Shown here: piece by piece, positions 9,435 to 16,734 of the stretch
How the letters are laid out: each line of letters opens with the position of its first letter
Position numbering within the stretch: the first letter of the stretch is position 1
NCBI GenBank assembly: GCA_039193385.1
Contig: JBCCWR010000036.1
Coordinates: 1-19,154 of the forward strand
Direction: 5' to 3'
DNA length: 19,154 bases
Source of the DNA: JBCCWR01 sp039193385
GTDB lineage: Bacteria > Verrucomicrobiota > Verrucomicrobiia > Methylacidiphilales > JBCCWR01
Notes under the pieces: model-generated
The model's input: only the letters and a program-made list of their open reading frames with translations
Told to the model about the DNA's origin: nothing
Database searches by the model: none
Position numbers and translations under genes: made by a program

Positions 9435-9625
9435 TGTGAATGAGAGGCTATGGAAACGCAAATGTTCCATTGGCACTTATGACAATAGAATAGTTAGCGT
9501 ATACAAGCACTTACTCCAATACTTAAAGGTCTGTGTGTTTGTATAGGGATAGATAAGGTAGCTGGTTGGTTAAACCTCGCATTCCTCGCATTATATGGAA
9601 AAGGAAAAGAAATTACGGAAAAAAT

Positions 9626-9886
9626 TTATCTTTTCCTGGCACCTTGAACCTGACGGCGTGCCGGATTTCCAGGATTCGCACGATAAGTAATACGAGCTTT
9701 ACTCAAGTCATAAGGAGACATATCCATTTTCACTCGATCCCCGACTCCAAGACGAATGAAATTTTTGCGCATTTTACCAGATACATGAGCAAGCACTTCG
9801 TGCCCGTTCTCTAATTCTACTCTGAAGGTAGTTCCCTTCATGACGGCTTTAACGACGCCTTCTACTTGTATTGTTTCTCCTGCCAC
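9626..9886 (-). CDS. infA: Translation initiation factor IF-1
   Basis: 86 residues. The OB-fold sequence is strongly conserved: FRVELENGHEVLAH, SGKMRKNFIR, GDRVKMDMSPYDLSKARITY. IF-1 binds the 30S A site with IF-2 and IF-3 during initiation. The start is GTG, and no in-frame alternative start fits. Compared with the usual ~72 residues it has a 15-residue C-terminal tail rich in Arg/Lys (72-86, ending QGARKR) that could touch rRNA. It lies 90 bp downstream of murJ on the same strand, with a consensus -10 box in the gap, so it may have its own promoter. Confidence 0.95.
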   Translation of the reverse strand: MAGETIQVEGVVKAVMKGTTFRVELENGHEVLAHVSGKMRKNFIRLGVGDRVKMDMSPYDLSKARITYRANPGNPARRQVQGARKR

Positions 9887-9911
9887 AACTTGATGTATTT
9901 ATTCTTTCTAG

Positions 9912-9917
9912 ATTATA
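9912..9917 (-). promoter_or_regulatory. Candidate -10 box (TATAAT) for infA
   Basis: On the minus strand a perfect TATAAT lies 25 bp upstream of the infA GTG start, which would give a 5' leader of roughly 20 nt. The -35 region at 17-18 bp spacing is only T-rich (TTTTTC or TTTTCG), a poor match. The position in the murJ-infA gap makes a separate infA promoter plausible. Confidence 0.4.
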
Positions 9918-9976
9918 GTTCGTGCAATTAGGGGCGAAAAATTAGCAAAACCATAGTCGCTTGGCTAACAAAAACT

Positions 9977-11581
9977 TTAACGCTTTAAGAAGCGCCCTGA
10001 TAGCTTTTCTAAAAACTTCATTTGCGGCATCCTCAAGATGACAGCACTCACGAAATAAACACTTATCCCAAGACAGACTAATAACCCGACACTTACAACT
10101 TTACCTAGAAAGTGATTCAGCCAGTCCATTTCGAGACTTTGTAAAAACCATTGCAAACAAAAGACGCTACTGCCCATCAAGAAGGTAATAAACAGGATTA
10201 AAATGGTATTTTTTAAAAGATATGAGCCATTCATGCCTTTTAGCTCTCGACGCATATAAAATAACAGTTGCATAAAATTTAAGATAGCAACCATGGAGGT
10301 TGATAATGCCAGACCAAAAACACTCCAATCCAAAACAAAGACAACCAGACTGCTTATGATGATATTAAGCACAATACCAATACAACTGACTCGCAGAGGT
10401 ACATGAGGCTTATCCAATGCATAGAAGGCAGGTGCTAAGAGTTTGATGCCTGAATAGGCAGCAAGACCTATGACATAACCTTGCAGAGCATGAGCAGTCT
10501 TTGCGGTGTCTGCTTCATTAAATCGCCCACGCTCAAAAATAAGCTCTATTATGGAAGGAGCCAAAACTGCTAAGCCAACAGCAGCGGGAACGGTAAGAAA
10601 AAAGACATTGCTAAGACCATGACTAAGTTCATGACGAAAAGCTCCTGTGTCCTTTTGGGCAGCGTGGCGGGAGATATTGGGCAACGCGACTGTAGCAAAG
10701 GCAACGCCAAACATGCCGATTGGCAACTGCATTAGACGAAAAGCACTGTAAAGCCATGTTATAGCTCCCTGTACAAGAAACGATGCAAACCAGCCATTAA
10801 CCATAACATTCACTTGCACAGCCGCCCCACCTATGATGGCGGGCACCATTAACGCCATTACTTTTTGTAGACCAGGGTCTTTTAAATTCAGAGCCCATGC
10901 CGGACGATATCCAAAACTTAAGGCCTTGGGCACCTGTATAAGCCACTGGGCAGCACCACCGAGAACCGTTCCGATGGCAAAGCCATAGATAGCATCCGGT
11001 CCGAGTTGTGGATCAATCACATAGCCCAACACCAACCCGCAAAGTATAGAAACCAAATTAAAAACCATACTAGCGGAAGCTGGCAGGCCAAAACTACCGA
11101 GACTATTGAGCAAGCCCATAAAGAGCGCAGCCAAAGAAACAAGGCCTATAAAAGGAAAAAGAAGACGTGTGAGCTGAGTGGTCAACTCCATCTGCTCCTT
11201 ATCAAAACCCGAATTTAAAATAAACACGAGACCGGGTGCGAAGAATATACCCAGAAGCACTATTCCTATCATGAAAAGAGCCAAACTAGTCATGACTAAG
11301 TTCATAAGCTTGTAGGCCGCTTCTGGCCCATCGATTTTAAGCTTCTTAGAAAACGTTGTTACAAAAGCAGATGAAAGCGCGCCCTCGGCAAACAAATCTC
11401 GCAACAGATTTGGAATACGAAAGGCTGCATAAAAGGCATCCAATATAAGCCCAGGACCAAAAACCGCCGTTAACAGGATCTCTCGAATAAGCCCCAAGAT
11501 GCGTGAGCCAAAAACAGCTACAGAAACCTTTGTCGCAGACTTCTGCGTTTGCACGAGCGTCTCTTGATTCTCACTGTTCAT
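9977..11581 (-). CDS. murJ: Lipid II flippase MurJ (MviN family)
   Basis: 534 residues, strongly hydrophobic throughout, the usual length for this ~14-helix MOP-superfamily inner-membrane transporter. It flips the peptidoglycan precursor lipid II to the periplasmic face. The N-terminal signature is intact: GSRILGLIRE, then LDAFYAAFRIPNLLRDLF and AEGALSSAF. Arg27, Asp48, Arg33 and Arg61 fall at a constant +9 offset from the functionally important E. coli residues Arg18, Asp39, Arg24 and Arg52. Its ATG overlaps the TGA of the heptosyltransferase gene (ATGA, 4 nt), which suggests translational coupling. Pairing of an LPS-core gene with murJ fits a cell-envelope operon. Confidence 0.95.
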   Translation of the reverse strand: MNSENQETLVQTQKSATKVSVAVFGSRILGLIREILLTAVFGPGLILDAFYAAFRIPNLLRDLFAEGALSSAFVTTFSKKLKIDGPEAAYKLMNLVMTSLALFMIGIVLLGIFFAPGLVFILNSGFDKEQMELTTQLTRLLFPFIGLVSLAALFMGLLNSLGSFGLPASASMVFNLVSILCGLVLGYVIDPQLGPDAIYGFAIGTVLGGAAQWLIQVPKALSFGYRPAWALNLKDPGLQKVMALMVPAIIGGAAVQVNVMVNGWFASFLVQGAITWLYSAFRLMQLPIGMFGVAFATVALPNISRHAAQKDTGAFRHELSHGLSNVFFLTVPAAVGLAVLAPSIIELIFERGRFNEADTAKTAHALQGYVIGLAAYSGIKLLAPAFYALDKPHVPLRVSCIGIVLNIIISSLVVFVLDWSVFGLALSTSMVAILNFMQLLFYMRRELKGMNGSYLLKNTILILFITFLMGSSVFCLQWFLQSLEMDWLNHFLGKVVSVGLLVCLGISVYFVSAVILRMPQMKFLEKLSGRFLKR

Positions 11582-12624
11582 GATTTAGAAAATGATTCAT
11601 TACTCAAAATCTTTTCTGCTGATTCCAACACCATGTCAACCGTTACTCGTTGCATACAACGAAAGTCCACTGGACACTCTCGCAGAAAACACGGACTGCA
11701 TGAGACACGCTCACGCACCACATGCATACTAGGATGGATAGGTCCCGTCAAAAGTTCTTCCGTTGATCCAAAAATGGCGATACCTGGTCGTTTAAATTCA
11801 GCAGCAAGATGCATAGCCCCGCTATCATTGCAAAGAACAAAATCTGCATGTGCAATCCATTTCATAAACTCTGCCAACGAAGTTTTACCTGTTTGATCAT
11901 AGCACTCCACATCAACGCCCAGGTTCTGTCTTACTTTTTGTGCCGAAGATTGATCTATGACTGCCCCCAAAAGCATAACTCTAAGCTGATATTTTTTAGC
12001 AAGCGCATAGGCTACCTTTGCAAAACGCTCCTCAGGCCAACGCTTTGCAGGTCCATATTCTGCACCAGGACACAGCGCAATATAACCATAATCAATCTGC
12101 GGCCTGGCAGGCCTGTGGATTAATTCCTTTTCAGCTAAGTGATCTTCCTCTGTTTGGATTCCACATACGAGATCGATTAGTTTTAAATAATCATATTTTT
12201 GGTGGTGAATCTGATCGGATGAAGAATTGGAAAAATCTTTATTCCAGGATTCCGTTAACATCCACTTTCTCATTTTACCATGATACGCATAACGACGTGG
12301 CACCTTGGCCAAAAATAGCTCCAATGCGGTACGAGGAGAATTCGGGAAAATAATAGATGAGGAAAAATCTCTTTCTTTAACTTCCGTGGCAGTGGTGAAG
12401 GGATTCTTATGCGAAGCAATAACCTGCTCAATGCCTGGAACAAAGTTCCAGAGTTCAAGTAGTTTTTGAGGCGTTAATATAGAAATACTGGCATCCTTAT
12501 CCAAATGATTTCTTAATTGATGCACGGCAGGTAGCGTCATGATGGCATCTCCCAGCCAATTCGGACTACGCAGGAGAACACGCTTACCTAAATTTATATT
12601 TTTATCTACACCGTTAATTTCCAC
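11578..12624 (-). CDS. waaF: Glycosyltransferase family 9, LPS heptosyltransferase II-like
   Basis: 348 residues, GT-B fold of the ADP-heptose:LPS heptosyltransferase family. It would add heptose to the LPS inner core at the cytoplasmic face of the inner membrane. Signatures are RVLLRSPNWLGDAIMTLPAV (15-34), PGAEYGPAKRWP (186-197), NDSGAMHLAAE (266-276) and the WaaF-type cysteine cluster SCSPCFLREC (308-317) with Cys323. The combination PNWLGDA/PGAEYGPAKRWP points to heptosyltransferase II rather than I or III. The start is GTG, 14 residues longer at the N-terminus than typical WaaF, and no nearer start looks better. It is the first gene of the run with murJ; hldD, which makes the donor sugar, lies at 17367-18290. 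Acceptor specificity is not shown by the sequence. Confidence 0.85.
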   Translation of the reverse strand: MEINGVDKNINLGKRVLLRSPNWLGDAIMTLPAVHQLRNHLDKDASISILTPQKLLELWNFVPGIEQVIASHKNPFTTATEVKERDFSSSIIFPNSPRTALELFLAKVPRRYAYHGKMRKWMLTESWNKDFSNSSSDQIHHQKYDYLKLIDLVCGIQTEEDHLAEKELIHRPARPQIDYGYIALCPGAEYGPAKRWPEERFAKVAYALAKKYQLRVMLLGAVIDQSSAQKVRQNLGVDVECYDQTGKTSLAEFMKWIAHADFVLCNDSGAMHLAAEFKRPGIAIFGSTEELLTGPIHPSMHVVRERVSCSPCFLRECPVDFRCMQRVTVDMVLESAEKILSNESFSKS

Positions 12625-12987
12625 TACAAGGCTTACTTTGCCACAGCACTTGCAACCGCCAATTCATTTTCATGAGACAGCAAGCACTTTAGGCATCTTT
12701 AAGGTAAACAATATTTTTCAAGAAATACCCAATAAAGTATGAATTAAAATTTTTTAAGAATATCAAAAATTAGAATAAATTTTACCTTCTCAAAATACGA
12801 CTAATAGTCATCCCAAAAGCGTTTCTAAGCGCCCCTACTTTTTTAAAATTATTTATTCACAACTGGAGAAACAAAAATTTTTTTATTTTTTTCTAAAGTA
12901 CTCCACAATAAAACCCAATATATAACCACATCATAAGCAATAACTTAACTAACTATTGCATAACAACAGGCAAAACAACTGAAATGC

Positions 12988-13020
12988 ATTATTTTGTCGG
13001 ATAAAATAATACTCGACAAA
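12988..13020. promoter_or_regulatory. Two overlapping inverted repeats, operator or small hairpin candidate
   Basis: ATTATTTT (12988-12995) pairs with AAAATAAT (13003-13010) across a 7-nt spacer. Offset from it, TTTGTCG (12993-12999) pairs with CGACAAA (13014-13020) across 14 nt, giving half-site centres 21 bp apart, about two helical turns. Both are perfect matches and overlap, so they cannot form together. The second has the geometry of a dimeric regulator operator. Located about 130 bp upstream of the hydrolase start; function is inferred. Confidence 0.4.
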
Positions 13021-13089
13021 TTCATTAATCAATCAACTGGTTAGTTTAAAATTTACTTTTATATTTAATTGTGTAAAACATATTTGTTT

Positions 13090-13106
13090 CAAATTTCACA
13101 AATTTG
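13090..13106. promoter_or_regulatory. 17-bp palindrome upstream of the hydrolase gene
   Basis: CAAATTT - CAC - AAATTTG is a perfect 7-bp inverted repeat with a 3-bp centre, ending 39 bp before the ATG at 13146. The position, near where a promoter for this gene should be, suits a repressor operator. No regulator gene is present in the window. Confidence 0.4.
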
Positions 13107-13136
13107 TATTCAGATAAATACGTTAAAACTAAAACC

Positions 13137-13141
13137 GGAGG
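13137..13141 (+). promoter_or_regulatory. Strong Shine-Dalgarno GGAGG
   Basis: GGAGG lies 4 nt before the ATG at 13146 and fixes that start. It is the only textbook ribosome binding site in the window; most neighbours show weak or no SD and several start with GTG. Confidence 0.8.
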
Positions 13142-13145
13142 ATAA

Positions 13146-14018
13146 ATGAGTATAGTAAAAGTAGCATTGTTGGGAATCCTGATTACTTATTCTCTTATAA
13201 TTGGATGTATAAGACAGGTAGATGTAGTATGGCCGATGAGTACTGAAGAACCAGTCGACCGCCCCGCACCTCCGGGAGCTGAACTGGTATGGGTTGAAGA
13301 TGTTGATAGCGGATCTAGGGTAGAGGGCTGGTTTTTTGAAGCCTCGAACAACGAAAATGAAAAGTCCCCAGCGCTGATTTTCTTTCACGGTAACAGCGAA
13401 CTTATTGGGCACTGTCTGGAATTTGCAGAGACCTATCCCAAACACGGCATGTCTGTCTTGCTGGTTGAGTATCGAGGATATGGCAGGTCTACAGGTGATC
13501 CCTCAAGAGAAGCTATAAGGAAAGATATGATTAAATTTTATGATTGGTTAGCAAATAAGCCCTCAGTTGATAAATCCAGAATTGTATTTCATGGGAGATC
13601 TATAGGTGCAGCAGTTGCAGCGGATCTTTCCTTATATCGCAAACCTGCAGCGATGATTCTTTCTTCAACTTTTGCATCCATGGAACTGATGTTTTGGCGT
13701 TACTGGATGCCTGGATTTATTGCCAAGGACAAATACCGAACGGAAGACGTAGTTGCTTCTTCAGACTTTCCTATTTTAGTTTTGCATGGAAGTTTAGATG
13801 ACATTACGCCTGTTGAACATGGCAGAAGGTTAGCCAATGTAGCGCAACAAGCTGATTATATTGAGTATAACACAAATCATGATCTCCCACTTGATTGGTA
13901 TCAATTTGAAATGGACATCATGAGTTTTTTGAGACGAGCTGATTTAATCGATAGATTCGATGAAAATTCTCAAGAAAATCTAAAAGTGGTATCATCAGCG
14001 GTTCATGTTATTCAATGA
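13146..14018 (+). CDS. Alpha/beta-hydrolase lipoprotein (BEM46/ABHD13-like)
   Basis: 290 residues. An N-terminal hydrophobic stretch ends in the lipobox IIGC (Cys21), predicting a membrane-anchored lipoprotein. The hydrolase core follows: HGNSE oxyanion region (81-85), LLVEYRGYGRSTGDPS (105-120), nucleophile elbow HGRSIG (Ser152), acid residue in HGSLDDITP (Asp218 or Asp219) and a likely catalytic His245 in NTNHDLPLD. This is the typical serine-hydrolase triad order. The substrate (ester, peptide or other) cannot be read from the sequence. It is a single-gene unit: AT-rich regulatory region before it, hairpin terminator after it, and neighbours on the other strand. The strong SD and the AT-rich leader set it apart from the surrounding genes. 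Confidence 0.85.
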   Translation: MSIVKVALLGILITYSLIIGCIRQVDVVWPMSTEEPVDRPAPPGAELVWVEDVDSGSRVEGWFFEASNNENEKSPALIFFHGNSELIGHCLEFAETYPKHGMSVLLVEYRGYGRSTGDPSREAIRKDMIKFYDWLANKPSVDKSRIVFHGRSIGAAVAADLSLYRKPAAMILSSTFASMELMFWRYWMPGFIAKDKYRTEDVVASSDFPILVLHGSLDDITPVEHGRRLANVAQQADYIEYNTNHDLPLDWYQFEMDIMSFLRRADLIDRFDENSQENLKVVSSAVHVIQ

Positions 14019-14038
14019 TAAAAGCCGATAAGAATTAT

Positions 14039-14076
14039 CAACAACGAGTAATAACTTAAGCTATTACTCGTTGTTG
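14039..14076. terminator. Perfect 15-bp hairpin between convergent genes
   Basis: CAACAACGAGTAATA (14039-14053) and its exact reverse complement (14062-14076) flank an 8-nt loop. On the minus strand the stem is followed by a T-rich stretch (TTGATAATTCTTAT), which suits termination of the DUF4230 transcript. On the plus strand the T-tract is poor, though the stem lies 20 bp after the hydrolase stop. One arm encodes the last codons and stop of the DUF4230 frame, so the terminator overlaps coding sequence. Confidence 0.7.
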
Positions 14077-14408
14077 TCTTCAGTGGATAACTCGAATTCT
14101 GGAAAGCCTTTGTCTATAGCTTCAGGCTGCTGAACAATGAATGTGATGCTAAGTTCCTGAGCCTCTGAGAGATTCTGTAGTTTGTTGATAATTTCTTTTT
14201 GAGCAAGGTCGTTCAGTTCGGATGCTTCAATGTGTGTCTTAGCTTGTTTGAGAAATGCATTGAGAGCAAGACTGCGATCTTTTTCGTTAAGTTTGTTAAT
14301 CAAGCCATGTGTACCATCCGCAGCAAGTTCCCCAACTTGTTCAATGGAAAGAATTTTTGCTTGAGGTAATGTCGCATGAAGCTTCTGCGTATGAGGGTCA
14401 AATTCCAT
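14064..14408 (-). CDS. C-terminal half of split DUF4230 protein
   Basis: 114 codons from an ATG nine bases after the TAA. No SD precedes this ATG, so independent translation is doubtful. It carries the second half of the DUF4230 core (KLHATLPQAKILSIEQVG) and the following helical segment (residues 35-85) typical of the family, then an acidic tail ending STEDNNE. It has no signal peptide or membrane segment of its own. If it were made alone it would be an unanchored, incomplete domain. Its last codons form one arm of the hairpin at 14039-14076. Confidence 0.55.
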   Translation of the reverse strand: MEFDPHTQKLHATLPQAKILSIEQVGELAADGTHGLINKLNEKDRSLALNAFLKQAKTHIEASELNDLAQKEIINKLQNLSEAQELSITFIVQQPEAIDKGFPEFELSTEDNNE

Positions 14409-14417
14409 TTGAAAAGG

Positions 14418-14783
14418 TTAACTAAGATCAAAGCCAGATTTGGCTACAAAGTTAGATGTCAAATTCATAGCCTTTGTGCTGCCGAGCCATTTATGATGCC
14501 ACTGGTAGGTTAATTTAAATTCACGTTGCATCACGGCAAATTCGGCAATGGGTGATGTCTGGACCTGGACTACTTTTTGATCAACAGTAATTTCTGGTTT
14601 AATCTGTAGTATATTTTCAAAAACTTGCGATGCGGCTTGAAGAATCTGTTCTGTTGTTCGGTGTGTTGAATCAACAAGGTTTGATGGTATTTTCCGCACT
14701 TGATCGATTGTGTATTTAATACCCAAAAGAGCCGTCACCAAAAAGACGATCAATAAAATTGGGATAAGAAACCTTGCTTTCAC
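14418..14783 (-). CDS. N-terminal half of split DUF4230 protein
   Basis: 121 codons from a GTG. A single membrane anchor (about residues 4-24, LIPILLIVFLVTALLG) is followed by a helical linker, then the first strands of the DUF4230 domain (IAEFAVMQREFKLTY, with GFDLS at the end). DUF4230 proteins are anchored envelope proteins of unknown function. A GGGGAG lies about 14 nt upstream of the GTG, farther than ideal, so the start is uncertain. Without the downstream half the domain is cut mid-fold. The gene follows ilvD on the same strand after 93 bp. Confidence 0.6.
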   Translation of the reverse strand: MKARFLIPILLIVFLVTALLGIKYTIDQVRKIPSNLVDSTHRTTEQILQAASQVFENILQIKPEITVDQKVVQVQTSPIAEFAVMQREFKLTYQWHHKWLGSTKAMNLTSNFVAKSGFDLS

Positions 14784-14876
14784 AGCTGAGATTTCAACTC
14801 CCCATTAAAAAGTGGCAAGATTAAAAACGTACCCAGTCACCAGCACCATGAGAATTCAAAGACGATTTGGTAAAAG

Positions 14877-16604
14877 TTAGAGTTCTAAATTCTTGTCCGT
14901 CACTGCACCTTCAGAAGCACTGGTTACGGATGCCGCGAATTTGGCGAGAATACCACGTTTATAACGAGGTTTAGGCTTTTTCCATAAGGCCTTTCGTTTC
15001 TCCATTTCCGCCTTGGTAATCTTCAAGGTGATCTGACGTTTCTCGGCATCTATGGTGATTGTGTCTCCATTTTTTACAAAAGCGATAGGTCCACCAATGT
15101 AGGCTTCTGGTGTGATATGCCCTACAACAAATCCATGCGACCCTCCTGAAAAACGCCCATCTGTGATAAGGGCAACTTCTTTACCCAGTCCTTTCCCCAT
15201 AATAGCTGAGGTAGGTGAAAGCATCTCTCTCATGCCGGGACCGCCTTTTGGCCCTTCATAACGAATAACCATCACATGGCCCGGCTTAATCTTGTCGTTA
15301 AGAATGTCCTTCAGTGCGGTTTCTTCTGAAGTATAAACTTTAGCTGTACCCGTAAAACGAAGACCTTCTTTACCAGATATTTTTGCCACAGCACCACCAG
15401 GGGCAAGATTACCTTTAAGTATAACTAAATGGCCGTCTTTCTTGATCGGGTTATCAAAAGAACGAATGATATCCTGACTCCTGGGGTATGGTTTAACCTT
15501 CTGTAAATTTTCTGCAAGCGTCTTACCAGTAACTGTCATACACTCACCGTGAAGTAACCCTTTAGCCAACAAAGTTTTCATAAGGGGCTGAATACCTCCT
15601 ATGCTTACAAGTTCGGACATCATATATCGTCCACTAGGCTTAAGATCTGCCAAAACTGGAACTCTCTTTCCAATACGCGTGAAATCATCGATGCTCAACT
15701 TAACACCTGTGGCATGAGCCATAGCAATCAGATGAAGCACTGCGTTGGTAGATCCCCCTAGTGCGGTAACCACAGTGATCGCATTTTCGAAAGCTTTCTT
15801 GCTCATGATAACGCGCGGTGTAATACCTAGATCAAGCAAGTTAACCACCGCTGCACCCGCCCTGTGACAATCCTTAAGCTTATCCTTAGATACAGCTGCC
15901 TGAGCAGATGAACCGGGCAAGCTCATACCAAGAGCTTCGATAGCCGATGCCATGGTATTAGCTGTATACATTCCGCCACAAGAACCTGGACCTGGAATCG
16001 CACAAGATTCTATTTTGTTCAGTTCCTGGTCATTAATCCTATTGTTAGCATGCGCACCGACAGCTTCAAAAACGGATACAATATCGAGGTTTTTACCATT
16101 CAGACAACCAGGTAAAATAGTACCACCATAAACGAAAACCGCTGGGCGGTTGAGTCGGGCCAAAGCAATCATGCACCCAGGCATGTTTTTATCACAACCG
16201 CCAATGGCCACAACACCGTCCATATTTTCACATCCGACAACTGTTTCTACGGAATCTGCAATTACTTCACGGGATACGAGCGAATATTTCATTCCTTCGG
16301 TTCCCATAGATATACCATCCGAGATCGTTATGGTATTGAAGACAATAGATTTACCTCCCGCTTTATCAGCACCTTTGGCCGCTTCCCATGCGAGCTTGTC
16401 TATGTGCATGTTACATGGTGTTACCATGCTCCAGGTAGAAGCGATACCGACGATTGACTTTTGAAAATCTTTGGGCTTAAAACCTACTGGATAAAGCATG
16501 GAACGGCTAGGCGCTCTGTCAGGTCCGTCAAGCATAACCGCAGAATGCTTACGGTGTAAATTTTTTGCATCGGCAATCGATGAAGATGATAAGTTCTTTG
16601 ACAT
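14877..16604 (-). CDS. ilvD: Dihydroxy-acid dehydratase
   Basis: Converts 2,3-dihydroxy-isovalerate and -methylvalerate to the 2-oxo acids, the last shared step toward valine, isoleucine and leucine (pantothenate too). It is an IlvD/Edd-family cytoplasmic Fe-S enzyme. Numbered from the GTG at 16628, the three cluster cysteines are Cys72 (TPCNMH), Cys145 (GGCDKNMPGC) and Cys217 (GPGSCGGMYTANTM). The adjacent Lys146 matches the metal-binding lysine of the family. GRFSGGSHGF (491-500) holds the proposed catalytic serine. I prefer the ATG at 16604 (MSKNLSSSS, 575 aa), because the GTG eight codons upstream adds residues unlike the family. The length fits the shorter IlvD class (~560-575) rather than the 616-residue E. 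coli form. It is divergent from the redoxin gene across about 130 bp. Confidence 0.97.
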   Translation of the reverse strand: MSKNLSSSSIADAKNLHRKHSAVMLDGPDRAPSRSMLYPVGFKPKDFQKSIVGIASTWSMVTPCNMHIDKLAWEAAKGADKAGGKSIVFNTITISDGISMGTEGMKYSLVSREVIADSVETVVGCENMDGVVAIGGCDKNMPGCMIALARLNRPAVFVYGGTILPGCLNGKNLDIVSVFEAVGAHANNRINDQELNKIESCAIPGPGSCGGMYTANTMASAIEALGMSLPGSSAQAAVSKDKLKDCHRAGAAVVNLLDLGITPRVIMSKKAFENAITVVTALGGSTNAVLHLIAMAHATGVKLSIDDFTRIGKRVPVLADLKPSGRYMMSELVSIGGIQPLMKTLLAKGLLHGECMTVTGKTLAENLQKVKPYPRSQDIIRSFDNPIKKDGHLVILKGNLAPGGAVAKISGKEGLRFTGTAKVYTSEETALKDILNDKIKPGHVMVIRYEGPKGGPGMREMLSPTSAIMGKGLGKEVALITDGRFSGGSHGFVVGHITPEAYIGGPIAFVKNGDTITIDAEKRQITLKITKAEMEKRKALWKKPKPRYKRGILAKFAASVTSASEGAVTDKNLEL

Positions 16605-16734
16605 GATGAGGGAAAAGCATAGTGACACCAGAATGAATGAAAAGGAAGATTCGAGTCTTAGAATAACTTCTCTTTCTACAAGAATAGAACATGGTGACTT
16701 GAAATTTTTGCGTCACAAGGCAGGGTGTGCATTC
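16605..16734. promoter_or_regulatory. Divergent promoter region between ilvD and the redoxin gene
   Basis: 130 bases that should contain start signals for both directions. It has an inverted repeat GTGAC/GTCAC (16694-16698 with 16712-16716, 13-nt spacer) and an imperfect palindrome AAGATTCGAGTCTT near 16647. No convincing -35/-10 pair and no leader-peptide attenuator rich in Leu/Ile/Val codons was recognised for ilvD. Confidence 0.35.

Larger units (their letters stand above)
12625..13145. other. AT-rich divergent intergenic region
   Basis: 521 bases with no gene, visibly more AT-rich than its flanks, with T and A runs around 12835-12895. It separates the divergent heptosyltransferase and hydrolase genes and so should carry promoters in both directions. 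It holds several palindromes: GACTAATAGTC near 12801, and the sites listed separately at 12988-13020 and 13090-13106. No tRNA, small ORF with an SD, or mobile-element end was found. Confidence 0.6.
14064..14783 (-). pseudogene. DUF4230 gene interrupted by one in-frame TAA
   Basis: The two open frames described next are in the same reading frame, separated only by TAA (14418-14420) and three sense codons (CCT TTT CAA). Joined, they give about 239 codons, the usual length for DUF4230 membrane-anchored proteins, and the join falls inside the conserved beta-rich core (GFDLS ... LHATLPQAKILS). No other frameshift or stop is present, so the lesion looks recent or is a sequence error. TAA is used as a normal stop elsewhere in the window (murJ, SSP411-like gene), so recoding is unlikely. 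Confidence 0.65.

Noticed and set aside
9575..9592. CCTCGCATT repeated twice in tandem
   Set aside because: Two 9-bp copies in a short intergenic gap; too little to support a function.
9603..9636. Hairpin GGAAAAG/CTTTTCC after infA as a terminator
   Set aside because: The loop is long (20 nt), the stem is short and no real T-tract follows on the minus strand.
13110..13445. Minus-strand frame of 111 codons opposite the hydrolase
   Set aside because: Covers the lipobox and core of the hydrolase in antisense and shows no recognisable domain.
14418..14420. Selenocysteine or pyrrolysine recoding at the DUF4230 stop
   Set aside because: The codon is TAA, not TGA or TAG.
16498..16734. Upstream extension of the redoxin open frame (79 extra codons)
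   Set aside because: It runs antisense into ilvD, does not resemble the family, and would bury the signal peptide in the middle of the protein.
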